From NCBI RefSeq assembly GCF_023195895.1, contig NZ_JALPRK010000014.1, forward strand, positions 1 through 64,000: a DNA stretch of 64,000 bases, written 5' to 3'. This DNA is from Paenibacillus mellifer. GTDB lineage: Bacteria > Bacillota > Bacilli > Paenibacillales > Paenibacillaceae. The notes beneath the pieces are model-generated. The model searched no databases and was not told the origin of the DNA. It saw only the letters and a program-made list of their open reading frames with translations. A program made the translations under genes and the position numbers. This document shows positions 9,508 to 17,952 of the stretch, piece by piece (within the stretch, counting starts at the first letter, position 1; each line of letters opens with the position of its first letter).

Positions 9508-10193
9508 CGTGTCTCCTCCTCCATCCGGCCAAACGCCGCGTGCAGCACTAGCTCCAGCTTCCGCCAAAGCTCCTGTCCTGCCGGAACCCCCGTCCACGGG
9601 ATAAAATGCGGTTCCATCGCTTCTGCCCAGCGGACCGGCTTGAGCGACGTGTTGAGCTTCCCTTCGTAAGTGGCAGGCTCAAGAGTCGCAGGCTGCTCCG
9701 AATAGAAGAACAACAAGCTCTCATGCAGGCCGATGATGCCGTATTTGTCCCCGTCGCCCGGCTCTTCCTCTTGATATTGATAATGGTGGTAGATGTAGCT
9801 CGCGACTTCTTCGGGCTTCAACCTGGCCAGCCTTCCATAAGGTTCGGTCAAGCGATCCGAGTGCCGCCAAGCCGCACCGAAAGCGGGTTGATGGTAATGA
9901 AAAATATCCGTCATCGGCACCCACCGCCGATCCATCCCCGTCTCCGTCTCCCCTCCCGGCCATACAGCCAACCGCTCGCCAGCCGCCATCAGTAGCTGCT
10001 CCGGCGTAACCGCCGCCTCCCGCAGACATTCATAATACAGATAGTACCGATTCCCGTCGGCAAACAGGCTGAGGTGATCTACATCCAGCTGTTCCATCGC
10101 TTCGGTGAGCCCAAGCGAAACTTCCGGGACCCGCCAGATCTTGGCCTTCCCAACTCCTTCTAGACCTTCGGCCCGGTAAATGCACCGTTTCAT
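9486..10193 (-). CDS. Putative L-rhamnose mutarotase-like protein
   Basis: A 235-residue cytoplasmic protein. The ATG at 10193 is preferred over a TTG two codons earlier because GGGAGG lies 6 nt before the ATG and directly abuts the TTG. RWVPMTDIFHYHQP and FADGNRYYLYYEC resemble the conserved Trp/Met/Asp and ferredoxin-like strands of the RhaU-type dimeric alpha/beta-barrel mutarotases, but the protein is twice the usual ~105 residues, perhaps two fused ferredoxin-like domains or one domain with a helical extension. Its last 22 bp overlap the GH2 start, suggesting translational coupling. If the mutarotase reading is right it would interconvert anomers of the monosaccharide released by this locus. 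The assignment rests on short motifs; treat the name as a hypothesis. Confidence 0.4.
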   Translation of the reverse strand: MKRCIYRAEGLEGVGKAKIWRVPEVSLGLTEAMEQLDVDHLSLFADGNRYYLYYECLREAAVTPEQLLMAAGERLAVWPGGETETGMDRRWVPMTDIFHYHQPAFGAAWRHSDRLTEPYGRLARLKPEEVASYIYHHYQYQEEEPGDGDKYGIIGLHESLLFFYSEQPATLEPATYEGKLNTSLKPVRWAEAMEPHFIPWTGVPAGQELWRKLELVLHAAFGRMEEETRCVIRYA

Positions 10194-10212
10194 GGCCAAC
10201 CTCCCAATAGAT

Positions 10213-10398
10213 CGGGGAAATCTATTCGATAAATCGCATAGATTTCCCCGTTTATGTCGATTTCAAAGGAATATATCTGAAATTTCATATATATTAAAGC
10301 TTCCGGAAGAGGAAGTCCCACAATCTATATGAAAAATCGCATAGAATCCCACTTTCTAGCCGCGACCGAGGAAATGTATTCGATAAATCGAATACATT
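10213..10398. repeat. Repeat array F: four palindromes, period 51-52 bp
   Basis: Four imperfect palindromes are centred at 10231.5, 10282.5, 10334.5 and 10385.5 (steps 51, 52, 51). Unit 4 is perfect: ATGTATTCGAT, AA, ATCGAATACAT. Units 1 and 3 share ATCGCATAGA on the right arm; unit 2 is AT-rich and diverged. Spacers between palindromes are unrelated. It lies between the beta-helix gene stop and the mutarotase-like gene start. Confidence 0.75.
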
Positions 10399-10414
10399 GA
10401 TCTCGCAGCAGGAG

Positions 10415-13400
10415 TCACGGATTCAACGATACCCGAATATCGTCATACAACAGATAGTCAAACCCGCTGACATAAAAACCAACCTTCCCCAGCGGCCGAT
10501 GGTTCGGATCGGTCCCGGCGATGCGCAGCGCACCGTCGACGTAGGCGGCGATGTCGCCCCCCTTAACGATCACCTTCACGGTATATTCCGTATCCGGCTG
10601 CAAATCAAGGCCCGGCAAATCGGCTTCCGCCAGCTTCTGCCAGCTGATGTCGTACAGGATCCAGCCGGAGGTTCCGTCCGCCCGCGTCCGGTAGCCGATC
10701 CGGGTGGATCCAGCCGCGTCCTGTCGGTCGAAAATATACATCACCCCACCGTTCTCGGGCATCACCACCGGCGTCTTCAGCGTAAACTCCAGCACATAGG
10801 ACTCGAAGTCTCGGTCCAGCAAACCGGTAGCGCCGTTCAGGATCTTGTAGCGGTGATTGCCGTCTGGATCGGCCGCAATGCTGCGGTTTGGATCGACGGG
10901 CCAACCGTTGCCGCCGTTTTCAAAATCCGTCTCATGCATCACGTTGGATACGGTGACCGAGATGTCCGCTTTGATGAGCGGATTCACCGCGGACACCGCC
11001 GTGATGATCGTTTCCCCTTCATACACGGCGTTCACGACGCCCATCGCATCCACCGTCGCCACCGCCGGATCGGCCGATTGCCACGTAACCTCCGTCTCCG
11101 GAGTATCCGATGGATCGAAGGTGAGCTGTATAGACCGCTGTTCTCCGGGAATCATCCGAATCTGACTCTCAACCGGAAGGATCCCGGCCAGCTCTGTCGA
11201 CAGCGCTTTAAACCGGATATCGTCAAACAGCATGTGGCTGACGCCGGCAACGTAAAACCCGACTTTGCCCTCGGCGTTGTGTCCGGGATCGTGGCCCTTC
11301 AACCGAAGCCCGCCGTCCACATACACGCTGATGTCGCCGCCTTTGACGAGCATTTTGACCTCATATTCCGTGTTGGGCTGTAAATCGTGGCCCGGCAGCT
11401 TCACTTCCTTCAGAATCGCCCAGGCAGGATCGTACAGCAGCCAGGCCGAGCTCCCGTCAGCCCGGGTTTTGTAGCCGATCCGGCTCGACCCACTGCCGAC
11501 CTGACGGTCAAAGAGATACAAGGTCGCAGCGTTTCCCATCGTCTCCGGCGTCTTCAGCTTGAAGCTGAGTTCGTATTCGGAGAACGACTTGGAGCTCAGC
11601 GCCGAAGCTCCGTTCAGCACCTTGTACCAGCGGTTTTCGCCTTCCTTGACGATGCTGCGGTTCGCATCCTGAGGCCAGCCATTCGCTCCCGATTCGAAAT
11701 TGGTGAAGTCCATCACGCCGTCGCCAGCTTCCACCGTGACGTTCACTGTAGCCGTAAACTGAGGATTTTCCGCCGATGCCACCGTGATCAACGTCTGACC
11801 TACCGCCTGGCCAGTGACAACGCCGCCTCCATCGACCGAAGCGATGGCCGGATCGGCCGAGGTGAAGGTCAGCGCCGGATTGTCGGCATTCCAGGGCAAG
11901 ACCGCTGTCCGCAGCTTCACCGTCTTCCAGCGATCGACCGTAACGTTGTCGTCATAAACTGCGACGCCCTGTACCGGATAGCTGTCTTGACCGAGGGTCG
12001 TGCCCGCTTTTCCTTGGACGCCGATCTGATCAAACGGGATATCCAGAAATCCGGGAATTCGCTCGAATACTTCCGCATCCGAACGCAGCGACAGGTCCCC
12101 ACCCGCCAGATTAACGAAACCTGGATCCTCCGCCGTAACCCAGTTGTTGGCATATTGAACCAGTCCAAATTTGTCGTACGCCCCGTTTTCATTGGTTGTC
12201 GAGCTGCGCGGGACTACGGGATTGTAGATCACATTCCCTTGAAACGTATTCGTGTCGGGATAATAGCGATTTTCCGTGAAGAAATTGGCCAATTCCGGGT
12301 ATTTCTCCAAATAAGGCGTACCGACAAAGTTGTTGTTGGCTGCAAACAACGCCAGCCACTTCGGCATATAATTCATCGGTACCTGATCGTCCGGATCGTC
12401 ACCCAGAAACAAGTCTGCATAATCGTACGGAACCTTACTGTCCACGAAAATATTGTTGCGCGTCAGGATGTGCGAGCCCCCGTTATTCTTAATCGCCGAA
12501 TTGCCCATTTTATAGAAAATGTTCTCGTCGATCGTCAGCCCCATCGTAAAATTGTCGGGATACACGCCTTCAACCCCGGGTTTCGTTTCCCCGATATGGT
12601 GGAAATAATTGCGCCGGATCACGGTCCCGCGCTCCTGCGGCGTTTCGCCGGCGTTCATGTAGATCGCGCCGAGGTCGGAGAACGTTTTGCATACATCGTA
12701 AATGTTGTTGTATTCCACCACATGGTCGTTGCCAAAAATCAACACGCCGGGATGAGGCGCATCATGCAGCTCGTTGTGTTCCATCCGGTTCCCCACACCC
12801 GACAGGAGAACACCGGGATTATAAGCCTTGTGATAATAGGCAAAATCGTGGATATGGGAATTCTTCACGACGTTTCTGCCTGGCGAGAGCGTCGTTTTGT
12901 CGCCGCCCGTCAAGGTCACGGCCGTCCCGCCGATGTGATGGATATGCGTGTTTTCGATCGCGTGGTCCGTGCCGGGGACGCCTTCGAAGTCGTTGTAATA
13001 GAACCGGCTTTGCGTGTTCACCAGTACGCCGCTGTTGGTGAAGTTGCGAATTTCGCTGTTCTGGATCTTCATATGGCTGCCGCCCATGAACACCGCCGCC
13101 GAATCGCGGCCATTCTCCAGGATCAACTCGGAGAAGTTGATGTAAGAAGCGTTCAGCGCATTGATCATCGGCGATCTCAGCATTGTGACTTCAATGGTCG
13201 GATCGGCCGTCATAAATTCCGCATTCGGCAGAAAATACAACTTCCCCGCTGAACGGTCGATGTAATACTCGCCGGGCATATCAATTTCCTCCAGCAAGTT
13301 TTGCGCAAAGTGGAAATCGGGGTACCAGTTCTTGAAAATCCCGCTCATCTCTCCGTAACGAAGCGTAATGGTCTTGGCAGCCGGATCGATGGAGGCGATC

Positions 13401-14212
13401 TTGTTGTACGACCACTCCCAGCTATAGCCAAAAATCCCGTCCAGCCAAATGTCGTCCGCCTGCGTCCAGTATTGCGGACGATCATACGTGTACGTAAACG
13501 TCCCCCCTCGCGTATGCACTTCCCCATTGGGGTCTTTCCGCGTCGGTCCGGGATCGAGGATTTCGTCCATCTGAACCGTGCCCTCGTTCGGCCAGCGTGC
13601 TAACGTCATGCCTTGCCCGTTAACGTACAATTCCATCGGCGGCACCTCGCTCAGATCGTTGGCGAGATAATACCCGTGACGGCTTAAATTCCCATAATCC
13701 GTGATGCCAAGCCCCACCAAATCCGCCACCAGCACCTTCTCCCTCGCTTCAGGACTGAGGATGCGGCTTCGCACAGCCTCATCGACAACCGGACCAAATG
13801 CCGATTTCTCCAGCAAATCGGATCCGGAGATGACCACCTTCTCGCCGGGGTACGCCGCGTAGGTAATCGGCTTGTTTGCCGTACCCGAATCCTGTTCCCG
13901 CAGTTCGAAGCTCGCCGATCGTTCGTAGCGGCCTTCGCGCAAATAAACCGTGACACCTCCGGGGGGCAGCCCTTTCTTCGCTTTCAGTTTCCGAATGGCG
14001 TCCCGGGCTTTCTCCAGGGTCCGAAACGGAGCCTTCTTACTCCCGTTGTTGGAATCGCTGCCGTTTGTGGCTACGTAATAAGCCGTGTTGCGGGGATGGC
14101 CGGCATTGCCGGAATGGCCGTTTTCCGCTGCGGAAGCGACAGGTGATGCTACAGGATTTAACGTGAATAACAGACTGGCGATCATCAGCACGAGCCAACT
14201 TTTCTTCGTCAT
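10415..14212 (-). CDS. Secreted right-handed beta-helix protein with Big_2 and jelly-roll modules
   Basis: A 1265-residue secreted protein. Signal peptide at 1-29 (MTKKSW, hydrophobic core, VASAA). Residues ~45-690 form a right-handed parallel beta-helix of the kind found in pectate-lyase-like and glycan-modifying enzymes, opening with YYVATNGSDSNNG and PFRTLEKARDAI. Then follow two copies of a pair: a bacterial Ig-like Big_2 domain (ITVASAENPQF; ITAVSAVNPLI) and a ~165-residue jelly-roll module. The two jelly rolls are clear duplicates (NGWPQDANRSI/NGWPVDPNRSI; IGYKTRADGSS/IGYRTRADGTS; KVGFYVAGVSH/KVGFYVSGFDY) and look like glycan-binding or wall-attachment modules. Catalytic residues cannot be picked out. 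It follows the ABC transporter genes in the same transcript direction, so it probably acts outside the cell on the glycan that is imported. Confidence 0.75.
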   Translation of the reverse strand: MTKKSWLVLMIASLLFTLNPVASPVASAAENGHSGNAGHPRNTAYYVATNGSDSNNGSKKAPFRTLEKARDAIRKLKAKKGLPPGGVTVYLREGRYERSASFELREQDSGTANKPITYAAYPGEKVVISGSDLLEKSAFGPVVDEAVRSRILSPEAREKVLVADLVGLGITDYGNLSRHGYYLANDLSEVPPMELYVNGQGMTLARWPNEGTVQMDEILDPGPTRKDPNGEVHTRGGTFTYTYDRPQYWTQADDIWLDGIFGYSWEWSYNKIASIDPAAKTITLRYGEMSGIFKNWYPDFHFAQNLLEEIDMPGEYYIDRSAGKLYFLPNAEFMTADPTIEVTMLRSPMINALNASYINFSELILENGRDSAAVFMGGSHMKIQNSEIRNFTNSGVLVNTQSRFYYNDFEGVPGTDHAIENTHIHHIGGTAVTLTGGDKTTLSPGRNVVKNSHIHDFAYYHKAYNPGVLLSGVGNRMEHNELHDAPHPGVLIFGNDHVVEYNNIYDVCKTFSDLGAIYMNAGETPQERGTVIRRNYFHHIGETKPGVEGVYPDNFTMGLTIDENIFYKMGNSAIKNNGGSHILTRNNIFVDSKVPYDYADLFLGDDPDDQVPMNYMPKWLALFAANNNFVGTPYLEKYPELANFFTENRYYPDTNTFQGNVIYNPVVPRSSTTNENGAYDKFGLVQYANNWVTAEDPGFVNLAGGDLSLRSDAEVFERIPGFLDIPFDQIGVQGKAGTTLGQDSYPVQGVAVYDDNVTVDRWKTVKLRTAVLPWNADNPALTFTSADPAIASVDGGGVVTGQAVGQTLITVASAENPQFTATVNVTVEAGDGVMDFTNFESGANGWPQDANRSIVKEGENRWYKVLNGASALSSKSFSEYELSFKLKTPETMGNAATLYLFDRQVGSGSSRIGYKTRADGSSAWLLYDPAWAILKEVKLPGHDLQPNTEYEVKMLVKGGDISVYVDGGLRLKGHDPGHNAEGKVGFYVAGVSHMLFDDIRFKALSTELAGILPVESQIRMIPGEQRSIQLTFDPSDTPETEVTWQSADPAVATVDAMGVVNAVYEGETIITAVSAVNPLIKADISVTVSNVMHETDFENGGNGWPVDPNRSIAADPDGNHRYKILNGATGLLDRDFESYVLEFTLKTPVVMPENGGVMYIFDRQDAAGSTRIGYRTRADGTSGWILYDISWQKLAEADLPGLDLQPDTEYTVKVIVKGGDIAAYVDGALRIAGTDPNHRPLGKVGFYVSGFDYLLYDDIRVSLNP

Positions 14213-14244
14213 CGTTTTTCCTCATCCTTTCGCATGCGATATGA

Positions 14245-14278
14245 ACGGCTTTGCCCTAAACTCTACGAGCAAAGCCGT
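14245..14278 (-). other. Stem-loop between solute-binding protein and beta-helix genes
   Basis: A perfect 10-bp stem ACGGCTTTGC/GCAAAGCCGT with a 14-nt loop and no T-tract on the minus strand. Intergenic hairpins after binding-protein genes often stabilise the upstream mRNA segment, which would raise binding-protein levels relative to the rest. Role here is inferred. Confidence 0.5.
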
Positions 14279-14337
14279 CCCTCACAGCGGGTTCCTCCCT
14301 ATCTCCGCTCCACGTACTCTCGTTCAGGCGAGTTCGA

Positions 14338-15876
14338 TTACTTTAATCCCTTCTCCTTCAGGAACGCTTCAAATTGACGAGTAACCTCTGCCACATATTT
14401 TTCCTCGCCCGCTTCTTTCAGCTTGCCATACAGCACAGGCCACGTTTCGTCAAAGTCCAGCGTACCGGTGAGAATCCCCCGCTTATACTCGCCCCACACG
14501 GCGTTCAAGTTGGCAATCTCCGTGTTCACCGGTTCGGAATTAAACTTGAAGGCGCCAACCGGGTTGACTTCGGCTTCCTGATTGATTTTTTTCGTTTCTT
14601 CCCAAATGTTCTCCGGCTGTCCTTGCTTCAGGTACGAATTAAATACGCTGCCAAAAACCCAGTCCATATTCGGGCGATACCGGGTATCCGGCAAGGCTTC
14701 GATATAATCACCGGACTGTTTTTTGTAATGGACGTCTTCAATCCCGTTACAAATCAGGTTGTAGAGCTCTTTGTCGGTATTGATCAGATTGAGCAGCATC
14801 ATCGCCCGCTCCGGATTTGGCGAAGTGCGGCTGATCGACTGGTTGGTCGTTGCCGAATAACCGTTGGAATACCAGTTGCTGATCGGAACCGTGATCACCT
14901 CATTGCCGCCGTTTTTCGCCATCACCTCGGCCTCTACGCCTGGCTTCAGCGTGACGTTGAATTCCACCGCGATTTGCCCTTTGGCTTCATAATCGGTAAA
15001 GTTGGCTGTTGCCGCATCCTTGTAAATATAACCTTCCTTGTACCATTTGCTGACCAGCCGGTAATTGTCCAGCTCTTCCTCGGGATAACGGTTTAACGTG
15101 TAGGTCGGGTCGTTGGTCTTGATGAAGAAATGATTGTCGAGCCCCGGTACGCCCCAAAACTGATCATCATGCACCTGCGGGATAAAATCGAAATAATTAC
15201 CGAAGTTGCCAAATGGGATGATGTCCGGTTCGTTTTGCTTGATTTGGGCCAGGAACGGTTCAATGTCCTCGATTTTTTTGATGGATGCCGGATCCAATCC
15301 GTATTTATCGGCAAAACGCTTCTGCACGATATAACCGTAACGGTTGCCATTGATCTGCTGGTTCGGAATCCCGTAAATTTTCCCGTCGACGGTCAGGCCG
15401 TCCCACATCACTTGCGGAACGTCTGCTTTCAGCTCGGGAGCGTACTTGTCTAACAGGTCGTCGATCGGCTGGATCGCCCCTTTGCGCACCAGCTCCTCCG
15501 GCTTCAGCATGTAACCAGTCCAAAGGATATCAAACTTCTCGCCTGCCGCCAGCACAGTGTTCATCTTTTGCACATAATCGCCGATGACGATTGGCATCAT
15601 TTTGACGGTGGCATTCAGCTTCTCCTTCACGATCTTGTTGACCGCTTCCTCCACCTTCGCTTGATCCGCCTGCAGTTGGGTTAAAGGATAATACCAGGTC
15701 AACGTGACGGGTTCAAGCTCGGTTGTGCCTCCCGTTTCCGTCGTTGGGGCATTCGCGTTTTTTCCGCCGTTTCCGGCGTCCCCGCCGTTGCTGCTGTTCC
15801 CGTTACCACCACAAGCCGCAAGTACGGATGCCGCCACCAGCACCAATGCCAAAATACCGATTAGCCTTTTTCTCAT
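14338..15876 (-). CDS. Extracellular sugar-binding lipoprotein of an LplA-type ABC importer
   Basis: A 512-residue lipoprotein. The lipobox is LAAC at residues 18-21, followed by a Gly/Asn-rich linker. The mature part is a large family-1-like solute-binding protein of the LplA/DUF3502 type, longer than maltose-binding proteins. It binds oligosaccharides outside the cell and delivers them to the two permeases encoded just upstream in the operon (15915-17747). GGAGGT precedes the ATG at 15876. No ATPase gene is present; importers of this class commonly share the housekeeping MsmX ATPase encoded elsewhere. Substrate is probably a lyase-derived oligosaccharide, judged from GH88 and GH94 downstream. 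Confidence 0.9.
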   Translation of the reverse strand: MRKRLIGILALVLVAASVLAACGGNGNSSNGGDAGNGGKNANAPTTETGGTTELEPVTLTWYYPLTQLQADQAKVEEAVNKIVKEKLNATVKMMPIVIGDYVQKMNTVLAAGEKFDILWTGYMLKPEELVRKGAIQPIDDLLDKYAPELKADVPQVMWDGLTVDGKIYGIPNQQINGNRYGYIVQKRFADKYGLDPASIKKIEDIEPFLAQIKQNEPDIIPFGNFGNYFDFIPQVHDDQFWGVPGLDNHFFIKTNDPTYTLNRYPEEELDNYRLVSKWYKEGYIYKDAATANFTDYEAKGQIAVEFNVTLKPGVEAEVMAKNGGNEVITVPISNWYSNGYSATTNQSISRTSPNPERAMMLLNLINTDKELYNLICNGIEDVHYKKQSGDYIEALPDTRYRPNMDWVFGSVFNSYLKQGQPENIWEETKKINQEAEVNPVGAFKFNSEPVNTEIANLNAVWGEYKRGILTGTLDFDETWPVLYGKLKEAGEEKYVAEVTRQFEAFLKEKGLK

Positions 15877-15914
15877 GTCTTGACCTCCAATATTTCATAT
15901 GGATTTGTTCTATG

Positions 15915-16799
15915 TTAACCCTTGAGGGAGCCAACCGTAAGCCCTTTCACGAAAAACCGTTGAAAGAACGGAAAGATCACCAGCATCGGTCCGCCCGCCA
16001 GAACGGCGATGGCCATTCGCGCCGAGTTGTTCGGAAAGCTTGCCAAATCGATGCCCAACTGCTGGGTAAACTCAGAGTTCGAGGTAAGAAAGTCAATGCT
16101 CTTCAGGGTGCGCACCAACAGCAGCTGCAGCGGCACCTTGTTGGGGTTGTCGATATACAACATCCCGTTGAACCATTCGTTCCAGTAGGTGAAGGAGATC
16201 AACAGGCCCAGCGTAGCCAGCGCCGGCGTGGACAACGGCAGAATGATGCGGAAGAAGATACGGAATTCCCGTGCCCCGTCAATTTTGGCCGACTCGATGA
16301 TTTCAATCGGGATTTTCGACATGAACCCTTTCATGACCATGATATTAAACGGCGAGAGCAGCACCGGCAGGATTAATGCCAGCAAGCTGTCCTTTAGGTG
16401 CAGGTATTGCGTCATCAGAATATACGAAGGAACCAGCCCGCCGCTGAACAGCATCGTGAAGAACACATAAAACGTCGTAATCCGGTTATACCGATAGTCC
16501 GGCCTGGAGATGACGTAAGCGGTCATCGCGGTTAACAGCAAGCCGGCCAAAGCCCCGATTACAGTTACCGTAATCGTCACCCCGTAGGCCCGAAGCAAGA
16601 TATCCGGAGCGTCCAGCATATATCGGTACGCGTCCAGGCTAATCGATTTGGGGAAAAATTGGTAGCCGTTTTGGGTGATCGCCTTTTCGTCCGTTAAGGA
16701 TACGGCCACAACGAGCAGAAACGGCAGGATGACAATCAGCGACAGGACCGTAAACAGGAGATGGAGACCGATTTGGGAAGGCTTGGTCGTTTTAGTCAT
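15915..16799 (-). CDS. Sugar ABC transporter permease, LplC/MalG type
   Basis: 294 residues with six predicted membrane segments and the cytoplasmic EAA loop ESAKIDGAREFRIFF followed by LPLSTPALATLG, the contact site for the ATPase. The C-terminal end VKGLTVGSLKG is typical of the LplC branch. It pairs with the permease at 16815-17747, 15 bp upstream, and with the binding protein 38 bp downstream. Together they form the membrane channel of the oligosaccharide importer of this locus. Confidence 0.92.
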   Translation of the reverse strand: MTKTTKPSQIGLHLLFTVLSLIVILPFLLVVAVSLTDEKAITQNGYQFFPKSISLDAYRYMLDAPDILLRAYGVTITVTVIGALAGLLLTAMTAYVISRPDYRYNRITTFYVFFTMLFSGGLVPSYILMTQYLHLKDSLLALILPVLLSPFNIMVMKGFMSKIPIEIIESAKIDGAREFRIFFRIILPLSTPALATLGLLISFTYWNEWFNGMLYIDNPNKVPLQLLLVRTLKSIDFLTSNSEFTQQLGIDLASFPNNSARMAIAVLAGGPMLVIFPFFQRFFVKGLTVGSLKG

Positions 16800-16814
16800 G
16801 GTTGCATCTCCTCC

Positions 16815-17747
16815 TTACCATAGCGAATGATCGGGATTGATTTTGCGTACGATGCCGTTGGCTAACAGCACCAGGATGAACCCGACCACGGATTGATAAA
16901 ATCCCGTTGCCGCGGACATGCTCACGTTCCCAACCTCGCGCAGCGCCCGATAGACGTAGGTATCGATAATATCCGTAGAGCCGTACAGGAAACCGGAGTT
17001 GTTCGGAATAAAATAATGCAGCCCGAAGTCCCCGCGGAACATGTTGCCGATCGAGAGGATCAGCATGATGATGACGAGCGGCGCCAGCAGCGGAATCGTG
17101 ATTTTCATCGCCATCTGCCGTTTCGTGGCCCCGTCAATTTTCGCCGCCTCGTAATATTCGCCGTTGATACCGATAATGCCGGCGAAATAGATCAGCGTGT
17201 TGAACCCGACCGCTTTCCATAGCTGAACCAGAATGAGAATCACCGGCCACGGTCCGGCATTTTGGTACCAGCTGATCGGCTCCATACCGAAGGCCTCCAG
17301 CGTGCGGTTGATAAATCCGTCCGAATGATTTAAGAACGCGTAAGCTACGTACCCCACAAGTACCCAGGATAAAAAATAGGGCAAAAACAAGGCCGTCTGG
17401 TAATACTTGCTCCATTTCGCCTTCACTTCATTCAGCAGGATCGCGAGCAGGAGCGCCGCAGCCGCCGTGGTTAAGATGTAGGCAGCGTTATACAGCACCG
17501 TGTTGCGCGTAATCCGCCAGGCCGCATCGGTAGAGAACAAATACCGGAAATTCTCCAGCCCCACCCATTTGCTGCCGAACATGCCCAGGTCGTACCTGTA
17601 ATTTTTAAAGGCAATAATCAGGCCAACCATAGGGAGGTAAGCAAAGATCAGCTTGTACACGATCCCCGGCAATGATAATACAAACAGCTCCCGGTTGTTT
17701 CGAAAATGGTGGAGCTCCCTTCGCATCCATGAATCCCTTTTCAACAT
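16815..17747 (-). CDS. Sugar ABC transporter permease, LplB/MalF type
   Basis: 310 residues with six predicted membrane segments (first near LSLPGIVYKLIFAYLPMVG) and the EAA loop YYEAAKIDGATKRQ. It is the first gene of the transport operon; the 205-bp gap before it holds the promoter region and the terminator of the divergently ordered but same-strand regulator gene upstream. The partner permease and lipoprotein follow. The membrane AraC-type regulator at 17953-20262 is the probable controller, as in similar Paenibacillus transport loci. Confidence 0.92.
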   Translation of the reverse strand: MLKRDSWMRRELHHFRNNRELFVLSLPGIVYKLIFAYLPMVGLIIAFKNYRYDLGMFGSKWVGLENFRYLFSTDAAWRITRNTVLYNAAYILTTAAAALLLAILLNEVKAKWSKYYQTALFLPYFLSWVLVGYVAYAFLNHSDGFINRTLEAFGMEPISWYQNAGPWPVILILVQLWKAVGFNTLIYFAGIIGINGEYYEAAKIDGATKRQMAMKITIPLLAPLVIIMLILSIGNMFRGDFGLHYFIPNNSGFLYGSTDIIDTYVYRALREVGNVSMSAATGFYQSVVGFILVLLANGIVRKINPDHSLW

Positions 17748-17794
17748 TTCAAAGCCCCTTCCTTTCCATCCGTCTTACCTGCGACAATGGCTTT

Positions 17795-17895
17795 GCACGT
17801 CTAACGATAGCGCAACTGCGGGCGAAATCGTTACTGTACAATTTCAGGATTGCTGTACCGGGAGGCTGTAATGATTTCGGATTCCTGTATCGACA
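17795..17895. other. Inverted and direct repeats in the importer promoter region
   Basis: Arms TAACGAT (17802) and ATCGTTA (ending 17833) form a 32-bp dyad. A degenerate ~25-bp element then occurs twice 32 bp apart, beginning TGTACAATTT at 17835 and TGTAATGATT at 17867, both running into CTGTA. These may be regulator sites for the importer operon or a degenerate relative of the palindromic arrays. No regular 50-bp period is seen. Confidence 0.35.
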
Positions 17896-17899
17896 CGTC

Positions 17900-17934
17900 A
17901 AAAAACCCGCAGGCGGTAGCTTCCCGCTGCGGGT
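17900..17934 (-). terminator. Intrinsic terminator after the membrane AraC-type gene
   Basis: A stem ACCCGCAG/CTGCGGGT (8 bp, perfect) followed on the minus strand by TTTTT. It lies 19 bp beyond the regulator stop and insulates it from the importer operon. Confidence 0.85.
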
Positions 17935-17952
17935 CCATTTTGGTAAGGGGAT

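Noticed and set aside
11387-13252. 621-codon antisense frame
   Set aside because: Lies opposite the beta-helix gene; residue composition (Arg, His, Val-rich) is that of a GC-driven shadow frame.
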